Shown: in pieces, positions 1 to 22,690 of the stretch
Numbering within the stretch: the stretch's first letter is position 1
Layout of the letters: every line of letters starts with the position of its first letter
DNA from: Erpobdella octoculata
Lineage: Eukaryota > Annelida > Clitellata > Hirudinida > Erpobdellidae
DNA length: 64,000 nt
Assembly (NCBI GenBank): GCA_963978895.1
Contig: OZ022239.1
Span: 37,449,830-37,513,829 of the forward strand
Direction of reading: 5' to 3'
Program-made: the position numbers and the translations under genes
Notes under the pieces: generated by a model
Databases searched by the model: none
Seen by the model: the letters and a program-made list of their open reading frames with translations, nothing else
What the model was told of the DNA's origin: nothing

Positions 1-328
1 AACTAAAATTATACAATGCGTACTACTTATTTGGTAACGCACAGCGTTTCCCATGGTTCCCAAAATACTGTTTCCAGCTTTGATAGCTACCTTTCTATAA
101 AAAAATACAATTCCAAAAACAGAGACAGCCACACACACACACAAACAGAGATTGTAACCTAATATAAAGTTTTTAAAAAGTTTGTAAAAAAGTAAAATTA
201 ATAATAAAAATATAAAATTATAATGATTGTAATAAATTATTTATCAAGCAAATTAAAAATACATTTGTTAATAATTGCTGGCAGCTACTCATTAATCAAC
301 TTAATGATCTTTTTTTTCCATTTCCCAG

Positions 329-11397
<11,069 letters not shown>

Positions 11398-11850
11398 ACT
11401 GGTCCAAACAGGGGAAAGTCACAAGTCTTTCAAATGTGGTAATTTGTGGTGTGCTTCAACATGCTATTTACATGTAGTAATTGTTAGTTTTATTGCAATT
11501 TTAGCATTGCAACAGAATTAGTCTTTCAGGATTAATGATTTCATCAGAAAATGACACATTTTCCAGCTAAAATAGCTCTGTGCATTGCTCAAATACATAT
11601 ACCATGTCTTTCAACCATGTCAAAACTAAATGTTTATTTTGTATATCAAACTTTTTTTATCAGATAAATTGTGGTATCCATTTATGTATTTGTTAACGTT
11701 TTTGTTCTTTACAGTTTTAAATTTGTAAGTAAGTTGAAATACTTTTGAAGACTTTTTATAACGCTATTTGTTAACGAGAAGAGGCAGTCTTTCACATTGC
11801 TGTGCGGGCAATACTTTCACAATAAACCTTCAAAATAAATATCCGTTGAG
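11398..11850 (+). promoter_or_regulatory. PAPSS: PAPSS 3' UTR with candidate poly(A) signals
   Basis: AATAAA occurs at 11821-11826 and again at 11834-11839, about 430 bp past the stop; a further AATAAA lies near 12120. The cleavage site is not determined. Confidence 0.5.
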
Positions 11851-12687
11851 TCTTTCATGATATAATATTTTTTATACATTTAAAGTTTTTTGATATTTAC
11901 TGGCAGTTTTATCACTTGTTTGTGCTGTTTAGTTGGCAACAGATAAATTTATTTGTAACTAGTTTGAATATAAATTCGTACCGTGTTAACAAATTCATTT
12001 TGTCGCTTGATGATGTTTGTGTTCAGTTAGCGTAGCCAAATATTAGGTATTTGTTAATCTACATTGAACATTTAGTATGTGATGAATTGTTAGTTTTGTT
12101 TTGTAGAAATTTTAGATTATAATAAACGAAAGTGAAACTTATCCTTTGTTAATTTTTTATGCTACTGATTTTAAACATGAAATGAAGTAAAAAGTTTAAA
12201 AAGAAACAAATTCTTTTGGGATTTTATGAAATTAAACCGCAACGATATTATGCATTCACATTCACTGGATCAAAAATTTTGGCGGTCCAAATAAAATAAA
12301 GAAAAACAAATTTAGGTAAATAAATCACTAAATAAGTATAAAAATGGTATGGTATCAAATTTCTCTTCGTGATTTTTACAAATTTTAAAAGACTCAGGGT
12401 TTTATCTGTTTGAACGCAATCATTTATAATGCAAGTTATTGCACATGTTTTCACATAATCAATATTTTGTTATGTTTAAAAATTGCAAAATCTGAACTGG
12501 CATGTGAAATTATGCTTTATTTCTAAACCAAATCAAGTTAATGTTTTATAAGCAACTACAATTTAAAGTTATTATTTATTCAATACAAAAATACAAATTT
12601 AAGTCAATAACAAATTTTCTACTGCTGCAGCCAAAACTTTAATCCGAAAACTTTTCAAACTTTATCCACCACTTGAATTATTAATTA
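11851..12687. other. Intergenic, no feature seen
   Basis: AT-rich DNA between the PAPSS 3' end and a Helitron copy. No coding, RNA or repeat signal recognised. Confidence 0.5.
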
Positions 12688-13342
12688 ACTAGCGGAGTTA
12701 CCCGCGTTGCCCTGGGTTATCAGAGGTTTTGTTATCGGTTTTCTCTGTTGCTTCCGTTTCCTTCCCTGCTTGTTCTCCCGCTTCCGGTCGCTTTTCCCTT
12801 TCCCGCTTGCTCTCCCGTTCCCGCTCACGCTTGCTCTCCCGTTCCCGCTCACGCTTGCTTCCCGCTTCCGGTCGCTTTTCCGTTCCCGCTTGCTCTCCCG
12901 TTCCCGTTCTCGCTCACGCTTGCTTTTCCGTTCCCGTTCGCGCTCATTTTTTCTTTTCCATTCTTTCCTAACTTCTTTTAGCCCATAAAACGTAAAATAC
13001 ATTTGCTAAAACTGGCTAAAAGCTGGTTGAAGCCTTCAAACGTTGTTACGTAAAATAAAATTGATATTTATTACTCAATTACCCTTGATGGTCGTACATA
13101 GGCATTTTTGGACTGAAAAGTTTTTTGACCCCCTGAGCCGGGAGATCGGAGTAGAGAATCCAAACCTTTTTAACTTTCTTTTTCTGTATGAGAACTACCT
13201 CTTTGCCAAATTTTATCAAGATCGCTTCAGCGGTTCAGATTTCTATAATGGACAAGCAAACATTCATTTTTATACATGTAGATAATATTAATAAAATTTC
13301 TATAAAGGACAAGCAAACATTCATTTTTATACATATAGATAA
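12688..13342 (-). mobile_element. Non-autonomous Helitron (Helentron-like), complete-looking copy
   Basis: The minus-strand 3' end is at 12688, reading ..GGCAACGCGGGTAACTC then CGCTAGT, the hairpin-plus-CTAGT end shared by six places in this window. Next comes a CCCGGTCGCTTTTCCC-type GC-rich minisatellite (12780-12960). The minus-strand 5' end near 13342 reads ATCTATATGTATAAAAATG, followed by a region resembling the 'gaaccgcTgaagcgatctt' block near Helitron 5' ends. The 5' tip is tandemly duplicated (13245-13290 and 13295-13342). There is no transposase. Open frames rich in SRSR or ERER here only reflect the minisatellite. Confidence 0.65.
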
Positions 13343-13493
13343 TAATAATACTTTTATATGTTGCGTTGGATGCGCAAATCCTCTAAATAATTATTGTTGG
13401 TTGCAGAGACTTAAAAGTGGTTATTTGACAAACTCTGAAATACCCGCGGCATCACCCGGATGTAATTAAATACCTCGATTTACATTCTTAAAA

Positions 13494-13605
13494 CAGTACT
13501 CTCAATTCTTTAGCATTTACAGTACTCTCAATATTTTCACATTCACAGTACTCTCAATATTTTCACATTCACAGTACTCTCAATACTTTTACATTTACTT
13601 AAACA
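13494..13605 (+). repeat. 26-bp tandem repeat, about four units
   Basis: Units are close to CAGTACTCTCAATATTTTCA plus CATTCA. Non-coding. Confidence 0.85.
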
Positions 13606-14409
13606 ATCAGAAATTTTACACATTTTCCCGACCATTTTTATTTGCTTCACCAACCTGGATTATAAACAGAAAAACGTTGAACAAACATTTCTGCATTCTT
13701 TGCTTTTTTTTAAACAATAATTGAAATTATTATAGAAATGTTTTAAAATTTTGCATGATTTACGTTCTTTTGTTTTCATTGTGTTAGTTATGAATGAGTT
13801 AAAAACTCATTCAAAAAAATTAAAAACTGTGTTGTTTTAGAAAATACCCTTTTGTAACAAAAAAAATTTACCACAGCGCAAGAAACACGAAAAATCACAT
13901 CACATGGTGAAAACAGACAAGCTATCTCGGTCAAAAAAAAAAAATTTCTTGGAAAAATCTTAAACTTCAAAGTTGTTTAAGCAGTTTTTCTGATTCCGTT
14001 TTAATTAATGTTACCGTTTTTATTTGCACGTGCTTTGCGATACTGAGGTCAAGCAGAACAACATTGTTGCACCTGAATCTGCAGTTTAATGGACGTCTGA
14101 TAAGACTTTGAATATTCCTGTATTCCTTATTTCGTTTATTAAAAGTGAAAAAGTTTTTTAATTTAAAATTATAGGCTTATATTTGTTGTAGAAAACCACT
14201 TAAACAAATTATTTTTAGCAGAAAGTTAACATTCTAAAATGACTCAATTGAAAAAAAAAGCAAATGATTTAGATGTTTTCAAATGACTTGCACGATTTAA
14301 ACAACAATCAAATGATATTTCAATTCCATTGTATTTTTGTGACACCTTGGAAAGTTTTTTTTCTAAAAAAACTCTCTGCCATGCTGTTTGAACACGTTTA
14401 TTAATTTTA

Positions 14410-14607
<198 letters not shown>

Positions 14608-15059
14608 CCTCTTCTTTTTTCATCTGTTAATTAGGATTATTGATTTTAAACATATTTACAAATACTTTCTTCATACAAGTGTAAAAAATGTAAAAACCAG
14701 CGTAAACACAATATCAAGTTTATGTATTTTGTATTAAGCCAGATAACTTTGTTAAACCATTTAAAAAACGTCAAATAAAGTGTACTTGTATGCGAGGAAG
14801 GATCGCTTGAATACCCTACAATATCTCATCAACTAATTTTATTATGTTCTTATTTCCTGTATTTAATCATCGAAGCGTTGGTCTTATAATCATTTTCAAG
14901 AAGGCTTGAATGAGTTTAACGTTTCGGCTGCATATTGAAAGCTCAGCTATGTTATAAAAAGGTGCACAGAATTGTTAACAGTTTGCAAGCTTGATATTAA
15001 TTTTGTGTTTATTAGAATATACAATATCATCACAACTTATCATTGTGGCAGAGATATGA

Positions 15060-15310
15060 CTTTCGAGACTTGTTTTCCATATTCTCTGTCTCGTCTCGGT
15101 CTTGGTCAAAAAGTCAAGGTCTCGGGTTTGCCTCGATCTTAGTAAAAATTCTACTGTTTTGTCTTGGTATCTAAAGTCAATGTCTCGTCATGGTCTTGGG
15201 CAAGAAATCAATTGTTTTGTCTTGGTTTGTTTTGGGCTGAAAACATTAATGTCTCGGTCTTATCTCGGTCTTGAAAAATGTCTTGGTCCCGTCTCTGCAT
15301 TGAGGCAATT
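15060..15310 (+). repeat. Degenerate CTCGGTCTTGGTC-type repeat
   Basis: The words TCTCGGTCTTGG and TTTTGTCTTGGT recur irregularly. Probably a decayed repeat-rich transposon; the class is not identified. Confidence 0.4.
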
Positions 15311-15516
15311 GATTTTTAATTCTAAAAAATCATTTATTTGTTTAAGGATTTCATCTTCTAGCCATGGTTTTATGATCCTTGTGAAAATCATGTAATTGAT
15401 AATAATGACATTTTTGAGTCGTGCTAAAACCATTTGACAGAAAATTCATAAAAAATGCTTACTGTTATATTATATATTTATAAAAATGCAACATATATTT
15501 TTGCAATAAAAAACAA

Positions 15517-15905
15517 ATAAATTGTTATTAATATGTGGTAATAATGTTATTAATACGTGGTAATAATGTTATTCATAAGTAGTGATAATGTTATTAAGAA
15601 GTGGTAGTAATGTTATTAATACGTGGTAATAATGTTATTAATAAGTGGTAATAATGTTATTAATAAGTTGTAATAATGTTATTAATAAGTGGTAGTAATG
15701 TTATTAATAAGTGGTAATAATGTTATTAATACGTGGTAATAATGTTATTAATAAGTGGTAATAATGTTATTAATAAGTGGTAGTAATGTTATTAATACGT
15801 AGTAATAATGTTATTAATAAGTGGTAATAATGTTATTAATACGTGGTAATAATGTTATTAATAAGTGGTACTAATGTTATTAATACGTGGTAATAATGTT
15901 ATTAA
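15517..15905 (+). repeat. 22-bp tandem repeat array, about 18 units
   Basis: Unit GTTATTAATAAGTGGTAATAAT, with ACG/AAG and GGTAG/GGTAA variants. It abuts a LINE 3' tail on its right. Confidence 0.95.
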
Positions 15906-16140
15906 TCCCTTCATCTACAGCAAAAGAGTACAACCAGCAACATCTCAAAGCATGGCTTCAATTGCCCCAGCCACTTGGAACTCTCACCCTCCAAACATCA
16001 GGGACTCTTCAACCTCAATATTTTTAAATCCAAACTTAAAACCTTTTTCAAAACTTGTAATCTAATGAAGTTTTCATAGGCACCTCAAATATTTCTGGCG
16101 CTCTATAGTTAAATTATTATTATTGCTGATTATCAATAAT
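15895..16140 (+). mobile_element. LINE 3' remnant (end of RT protein plus tail)
   Basis: A frame-shifted stretch reads APATWNSHPPNIRDSST and then NPNLKPF, matching the C-terminus of L2/CR1-type LINE reverse transcriptases (…WNSLP..IR.S.S…FK..LK..LF). It is followed by GGCGCTCTATAG and an (ATT)n tail near 16115-16130, as at L2-type 3' ends. Confidence 0.6.
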
Positions 16141-16336
16141 ATGTTGTAATAATGTTATAAATATCTGCTAAACATGTCATTAATACGTGATAATAATTAA
16201 ATTAATACGTAGTAGTATGAAAATGAACTGAAACAATTGTTTTCTTGAATTGATTAATTTACTTAACTTGGTATATGTTTCAGCAAATGCGTTTTTTTAT
16301 TATCTGACTATTTTCTTATGCTGCTCTTTCTTCCAG

Positions 16337-17423
16337 GACAATTAAATTGGCGGATTGACAAAAAACGTGTTCAAAAATTTATAATTTATGGAAAGAAAAC
16401 AACTGTAAGTAATGAAGATTTTTGACGGCACAAAACAAAGCCATACATCAACAAACTACTCGTTCATTATACCTGCAAACCGCTTTATCTGATGGATTGG
16501 CATAGGCACCACAGCAGAAACATCTTGCTATTTATCAGCTTTTGCTTTGTTTGATAAATGCAATAAAACTATTTTATCTAATTGATTTTTTCTAATAGGT
16601 TCATGTTAGTTAAAAAATTACAGATTAACGAGTATTATGATTAGTCATCCAAATGACATCTAAGCCACATAAATTCAAACGTTGATCTAAAATTTATAAA
16701 AAAAAAGTGTAACAAATGATCTTTTGTAAACAATAAAACCAGATCATTTACAGTTTATATTGTAAGATTTTATGTGAAAAAATGACAAGGAGTTTGTCCA
16801 AGTTACATTGATTTAGTTTTTTCAATTTATAAAATCACAAAATAAAAAAATCCTGTTTTTTAAATAATATTTGATGTAAAAATAAATTTTGGATGATGTA
16901 ATGATTGAAAATTTTGGACAATGGAATGATTCAAGATTTTGGATGATGTAATAATTAAATGTTTCCGGTAATGCAATGATTGAATATTTATGTTCCACAT
17001 CAACTAATTAACCTTCTAACGATAACGTACAACTGTAATTTGTTTCCCAGTATAAAATATTTAGGCTTTTATTACATCAATCAATATTATTCACAAAGTT
17101 TTTTTGTAATTTTTTTCTGGTTTGTTGTTTCAAATGGCTTTCATAATTATTTTATGAGCTTTTCATCAAACAGATGACAAGGTGCGTCTTAAGGCTATTT
17201 CTTCAAAACAATTTCAGCAAAACAATGTAAGTCTCAAAAATATTGCATTGCTGGAAAATAATTTGTAATTTTTATTGATTATTTTTATTGTCGTAATTTG
17301 TTATATTTTTATAATAGGTTTTAGTTTTGTGGTCAATGTGTTTGCTTTGTGGTTGATGTGTTTGTTTTCAGATGTCGTTGCATCGTTAAGCTGTTCTTCA
17401 AGCGAAAATTATTCATCTCTTAG
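16337..17423 (+). other. Candidate spliced coding segments of unknown identity
   Basis: Segment 16337-16404 sits between a strong polypyrimidine acceptor (CTCTTTCTTCCAG) and donor GTAAGT, and is open in only one frame, encoding GQLNWRIDKKRVQKF then IIYGKKTT. Segment 17174-17226 (acceptor AACAG, donor GTAAGT) and a third after TTTGTTTTCAG at 17372 are phase-compatible and end with TAG at 17421-17423. The joined peptide matches no family I know. It may be chance or the end of an unknown gene. Confidence 0.2.
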
Positions 17424-17939
17424 CCTATTTTTAATATATTTTCTTACATTACAACACAAACATCACTGTAAAAACATTTGATTAAATTTTAATTAATCAA
17501 AGCAATCAATGAATAAATAACTAATTCTTAGTTAATGAAAAGATTATAAATCAGTCAGATCGAGATTTAACGAACCATCATCTCAAACTAACGACGACTC
17601 AACGCATGTTTTCAAGCTTCATTTATTTCACATTCAACATTGCCATTATTTGGATTTTTAAAGTTTTCATATGCCTATGGGCATGTGGATACAGCGATGT
17701 GCGTTTTTTTCTGCAAAGAATATTAATAAAAAATGAACTTCATGAAACCTTCAGAAAACCAATTTTTAAAGCACTAAAATGTATGCGAAGATTGTAATTT
17801 ACAAATTAATTTTACTTTCACTAATCAATCAATCAGCTGACATTTAAAACAAAAACAGCGTTGTAGGAGCGAAACTTCCAGGGAGCTGGTGAAATTATTT
17901 GTGCAAACTGGTTGTAGAGCAATATATATTGTAGAGTAA

Positions 17940-18175
17940 AGTAACGTTATTGGACTGTTATCTAAGGATCCCAAGACAATTGTACTTAGTTCCCTGTTAT
18001 CTCTGAATAGCAACCCGCATTGTATTTAGTGCCTTGTTATTCCTGAATAACAACCCGCATTGTATTGTGGCATGTTATTCAAAGATAATAAGCTACATTG
18101 TGTACGTATCCAGAAATAACAGGTGACTTCGTATTTAATATCCAAAGATAACAGGCATCTGAATAAATAACAGAT
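17940..18175 (+). repeat. Degenerate tandem repeat, period about 45 bp
   Basis: Imperfect copies of a unit carrying TGTTAT..CTGAATA and CAACCCGCATTGTATT. Non-coding. Confidence 0.6.
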
Positions 18176-18559
18176 TGTTGATAATAAAATAATAATGAAA
18201 GAAAAAAATATTTACTAGACGTGAAAAAAATGAAATGTTAAAGATGGCAGTATATAAGCTCCTCTCAGAACCAAAAATCTGTTGGTTCCTCACGTACAAA
18301 AATAAAGTACTTCCTTGCCGAAAGTTGATAAATCGGTGTGGGAAGAGAAAAAATGTTTCTAGCAGAATATTTCCACCTGCTAGCACCTGCTTGTAATTAA
18401 ATTTTTAGTTTTTTTTATAATTTGTGTTTTTCCCAATAAAATGAAAACTATTTTTATTATAACATTTGCAGTGATTCGTATAACCAATTTTATAAAAATG
18501 GAAAAAGTAAAATTTTGATTTGTTGTAGACAATTAACGTTCTTAAAAACAATGATATAA

Positions 18560-19249
18560 ACTCAAACAAAATGTCCAACTACATTTTAGCATTACTAAAA
18601 TGTAGTTGGACATAAAAACTACACTGTAGCATTATGGAACTGTTATACGAAAAGCTTATTTAAAGTGGTTTTACGTTTCGGACGAAACTTCAGAGCCAAA
18701 ATCATATTAGATTTTAGCATTACGCAGAAATGTCCTATCACGTAAAAACTGCAAAAAATGTCACACCTCATTGTAGCATTATAAAAATGTCACACTAGAC
18801 TGTAGCATTACCAAAATGGCATACAGCATTGAAGCATTACGCAAATTCCCTACAACAATGCTGCATTACAATAAAAACTACCAAAAATGCCATATTACAG
18901 TGTTGTATAATAAAAATGTTGTACTAGCATTACAGAAATACATACTATATTGTATCATTGTAGAAATGTCATACTACATTGAAACACTACAGAAATGTCA
19001 TACTACATTGAAGCATTACACAAATGTCATACTATATTGAAGCATTACAGATATGTCACATTACATTAGTAGTGTGTCGGCATTCTTACGCACGTATACG
19101 CTTATTCACAGCCATTATTCACTATATTGTAACATTATAGAAATGTCATACTACATTGAAGCAATACAGAGATGTCATACTACATTGAAGCATTACACAA
19201 ATGTCATACTATATTGAAGCATTACAGATATATCATATTACATAAGTAG
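18560..19249 (+). repeat. Satellite of about 30-bp units (CATACTACATTGAAGCATTA)
   Basis: Many imperfect copies of CATACTACATTGAAGCATTA followed by CAGAAATGT. The array resumes at 20141 after an LTR segment. A 42-bp copy of the LTR head (19073-19114) is embedded in it. Confidence 0.85.
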
Positions 19250-20125
19250 TGTACCGGCATTCTTACGCACATATACGCTTATTCACAGCCAGCGTCTACC
19301 TATACTACGTCTACCTGTACTGTTTAGCTCGCATGGCTAACGCGCCTGTTAGTAGCTACTCAGTGGTGGATTTAAAAGGGCGCCCGCGGCGCGCGACCTC
19401 CCGTTCTGCCCTCCAACAAAAACTTTATTGAAATATGCAATACAATCTTGATATAGCTTTATGCATCTTTGCTATTGTCATAAAAAGTTGTTCGTATGAG
19501 CGGGAAGGTCGCATAATGCATTTTCTTCAGAAAAATATACAATTTAGCAAAGAATAATTAGAGGTTTTCCAAATTAGTGATTCATAACTCTTGTACTAAG
19601 GTTTTTGGCTACCGGGGACAAGGTCTAACTCATGCGCTTCTAGAAATTCCAATCTGTAAGCGTTTCCTTTAAAAATAGCTGATGGCGGGGTGGAGTCGCA
19701 GACAGGAACTTTTTCTAAATATTTTCCAAAACATCATGCACTTTGTTTTTAATAATAGCTGGTAACTGAAGGTTAGTCCGAAATATTTTTTTCAAAATTG
19801 TTGGTGCACCTTCCAAAGGGCTTTTGGTGCTCCTGTCCCCTTGCTACGCCTCTTAAAAATTTTGTTAAAATGAGGATTTACAACGCATACTTTTTGTGCA
19901 AATGCCTGGCGCCCCCCTGTTTTCAGAATTCTCCTGGCTACTGGTAGCGGTCCTACTTCGCCTTTCGCCATGTTGGTCGCCATGTTCCGTACTCTCCGCG
20001 ATATTGTCGTTTCCCGTTTTCGGAGATATTGTTACGTCGTTCTTGTGAATAATAAATATTTTAATTAACTGCCTTCAATTGTCTTAAACTCTAATAAAAT
20101 ACCTAGTTTCGCCAAAGTAAGAACA
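19250..20125 (+). mobile_element. Ty3/gypsy-type LTR (TG...CA)
   Basis: Begins TGTACCGGCATTCTTACG and ends AAGTAAGAACA, followed at once by a primer-binding-site-like TTTGGCGACCCCGAC. A poly(A)-type AATAAA lies about 75 bp before the end, as in an R/U5 region. A hAT-like start, CAGTGGTGGATTTAAAAGG, at 19360 and a MITE-like GCCCCC-rich zone inside suggest a nested insertion, since 876 bp is long for such an LTR. No internal coding region follows. Confidence 0.6.
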
Positions 20126-20140
20126 TTTGGCGACCCCGAC
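20126..20140 (+). other. Retrotransposon primer-binding site
   Basis: TTTGGCGACCCCGAC directly abuts the LTR end, as TGGCGACC-type sites do in Ty3/gypsy elements. It is then joined directly to satellite DNA instead of a gag leader. Confidence 0.55.
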
Positions 20141-20225
20141 TACACATTAAAGCATTACAAAAATGTCATACTACATCAAAGCATTAAAAACTGTCATACT
20201 ACATCAAAGCATTGCATCTACAAAC
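20141..20225 (+). repeat. Satellite array, right part
   Basis: Three units of the same satellite as 18560-19249 follow the primer-binding site. Confidence 0.8.
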
Positions 20226-20731
20226 GACACAATAAACAAAAATCATAAAACAGACAGACAGACGTGATTGAAAAAATTTGAATTTTTGAATTTCTTGAAT
20301 CAAATTACAAATCTATAAAACTTTTACTTAAAAGTTTTACATAAACTAAATACTGGAAAATATTTGTCATCTTTACGGGCTTTTAACATTTTTACATTAT
20401 TAACAACCAGTAAAAATATGAAACAAAAGTGAGTTGTTTTCTTAAAAATTGTTGGTTTTTAGAACAAAGAAAACTGCATTTCAAACTCTAAAAAAACACC
20501 ATTGAATTAAACCAACATGCTTTTTAATTTTTTAACCAACAAATAAATATAACGACAAAAATATTTAAACACTGTGTAATTAAAAATTGCATTTAAATGA
20601 GTTAAAAACCGGAAAAAACAAACAATAAAGACTTTTCTAGCATAAAGTCGTGAGTCAATTTTGATGTTAATCAGGAAGAGAACTTGTTTTATATTATTCA
20701 CTTTTTAAATTGCGTTTACTCATAGTACACA

Positions 20732-20938
20732 ATGTATGTATGTATGTATGTATGTATGTATGTATGTATGTATGTATGTATGTATGTATGTATGTATGTA
20801 TGTATGTATGTATGTATGTATGTATGTATGTATGTATGTATGTATGTATGTATGTATGTATGTATGTATGTATGTATGTATGTATGTATGTATGTATGTA
20901 TGTATGTATGTATGTATGTATGTATGTATGTATGTATG
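20732..20938 (+). repeat. (ATGT)n microsatellite, about 207 bp
   Basis: Nearly perfect tetranucleotide array of about 51 units. Peptides of MYVC or HTYI repeats over it are artefacts. Confidence 0.98.
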
Positions 20939-20939
20939 C

Positions 20940-22230
20940 ATATATTGTACATTAGGGCGCAACTTTGTGTAGATATACCACAGCAGCGCCAGGAACTGCT
21001 CGTGAATATGGGATAACACAGATTTATTTAAAATAAGATATTTTTATTTTTAATAAGTTTTTTTGGCGGAATTTCTAATTTTTGTCCGTTGTTTTTTTTA
21101 ATTTTGTGTGTGTTTTCAAGTCAGTTATTTGGTGGTAGTTCGTTTTGTTGTTGTTTTTTTAGTTTTAGTTTTTTCTCTATTTCTGACTTTTTTTAATTTC
21201 CTTATATTACCTTCACCACCGATCTTGCTTCCTTGAACGTTTGCAAGCTTTGAAAATGAAAATTAACTAATTTTTCATCAATCAATTGAGCTGAAATTTG
21301 AAATTTTAGACAATGCATAACATTAAAATTTAAAATTGTTCTGATAATGTTTGTTTTCTAATTAAAATTAATAATTATCTATGTTTTAAAACAAAAACAA
21401 ATTGAATAAAATCAAATAAATTTTTGCATTAATAAATTCAAACAATGTCACTTGAAAACTTTTTTCAAAAAATGAAAAGCCGGAAAATTCAGAAATACAA
21501 AGTATTTGTGAAAAATCTGATTTTTACGGATTACTTGTTTAATTCTCGTTTTTTAATTTTCTTTTTTTTAATTAGGTATTAAATTTTTATAGAGTTTTGA
21601 ACGTATAATTTAATATCAAGGCTGCAAAAAGTTAATAGAAGTTTTTAATTTTTTTTTGTTTTATTTCTTTGATTTTTTTTGTTTTCGCTTTGTCTCTTAC
21701 TTGTTTTTTTGTTTTGTTTTTAGTTTAGTCGAACTTTAATCTTAACGTGAGATGTAACTTTAGGGTTAGCGTAAAATCGTTGAGATTAGAGTTGTCTACT
21801 TGTTGGGTCAATTTATCCAACCACTTCTATTTTGTTTGTTTTCATAATTCAACAAATTTCAGTTTTTCAACCATAACGTTATTTTTTAGGTGGAACTATT
21901 AGAGAGAAAAACCAAAATGATGCACGCATCTGTTATATCTTTTTTATTTATTAGTCTTGCTAGAACGTTTGTAAAATGTCTGATGATAAATGGTGTAGTA
22001 AATGTTATTACTGTATATTTTTATAAATGAAATTTTGAATGATTCCGGTAATTAAAATACATGTGCTCGGAGAAAGAAGTATAGGAAATAATAATTATAC
22101 TTGCAGTCAGAATGACAAAATAAATAACACTCTAATAAAAATCCAGAAAAAAACACCGGATGTTTAAAACGCAAAAAATAAAAAAAATAAAAAAAAGAAC
22201 ATATCTGATTAGGCTATATATTGGTTGTAT
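20940..22230. other. Intergenic, no feature seen
   Basis: Strongly AT-rich with long T runs (for example around 21540-21720). No gene or mobile element recognised. Confidence 0.5.
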
Positions 22231-22690
22231 CTATAGAAAACATATTGGTTTAATGTTTGTAAATATGGCCCCTGGTAGCCAGGTGGATGGAAGAGTGAAA
22301 ATGGTGTAGACATTTTTATACAATATTTTATAACATGAACTGAGGTCTAAAACAGGCCTTCGGTGTTTGAGAGATTGCCAACCGAGCATAAATTGATGGA
22401 CGAAGAAAAAGGATATTCTTAGTGACTCGTCTCTATATTTTTTCAATCTTGTTTATCAGGAATCTATTATGTGGACTCCATACAGAAGAGCAGTATTAAA
22501 GAGTGGCCAAATGTACGTACAATAAGCTTTTGCAAATGTAAGCTAGTTTTCTGACGTGAATGACCTCTAGATATAAATCGTGATCGGATTGCGGCAGTGT
22601 GTAATATTATAAATATGGTTTTTGAATGTAAAGGCTTTTTCGGTAGTTATTTCCAGATCTTTCATTTGATCAAAATTTTTGAGTTTGTCT
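22231..22690 (-). pseudogene. LINE reverse-transcriptase C-terminal remnant
   Basis: The minus strand, with frame changes, reads KDLEITTEKAFTFKNHI, then CTYIWPLF, then IEKIQRR, then LGWQSLKHRRPVLDLS and YKILYKN. These are the thumb and C-terminal landmarks of CR1-like LINE reverse transcriptases (…RP.LEY..VW…IE.VQRR.TK…L.W.SLE.RR…). Stops and shifts make it dead. It belongs to the same broad group as the LINE at 34507-38090 but is a separate copy. Confidence 0.65.

Noticed and set aside
12685..13002. Arginine/serine- or lysine/glutamate-rich proteins (SRSR, ERER)
   Set aside because: They come from the GC-rich Helitron minisatellite, which is open in several frames. The same holds near 25268-25548, 50661-50984, 51165-51606, 51872-52225 and 54704-55009.
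15517..15905. CRISPR-like array of regular repeats
   Set aside because: Units are contiguous with no unique spacers, and the genome is eukaryotic. The same reasoning excludes 18560-19249 and 40760-41110.
19792..19983. 63-codon minus-strand frame within the LTR
   Set aside because: LTR sequence of this type does not normally code, and the peptide has no recognised domain.
20710..21019. Open frames of repeated MYVC and HTYI
   Set aside because: They are the translation of an (ATGT)n array.
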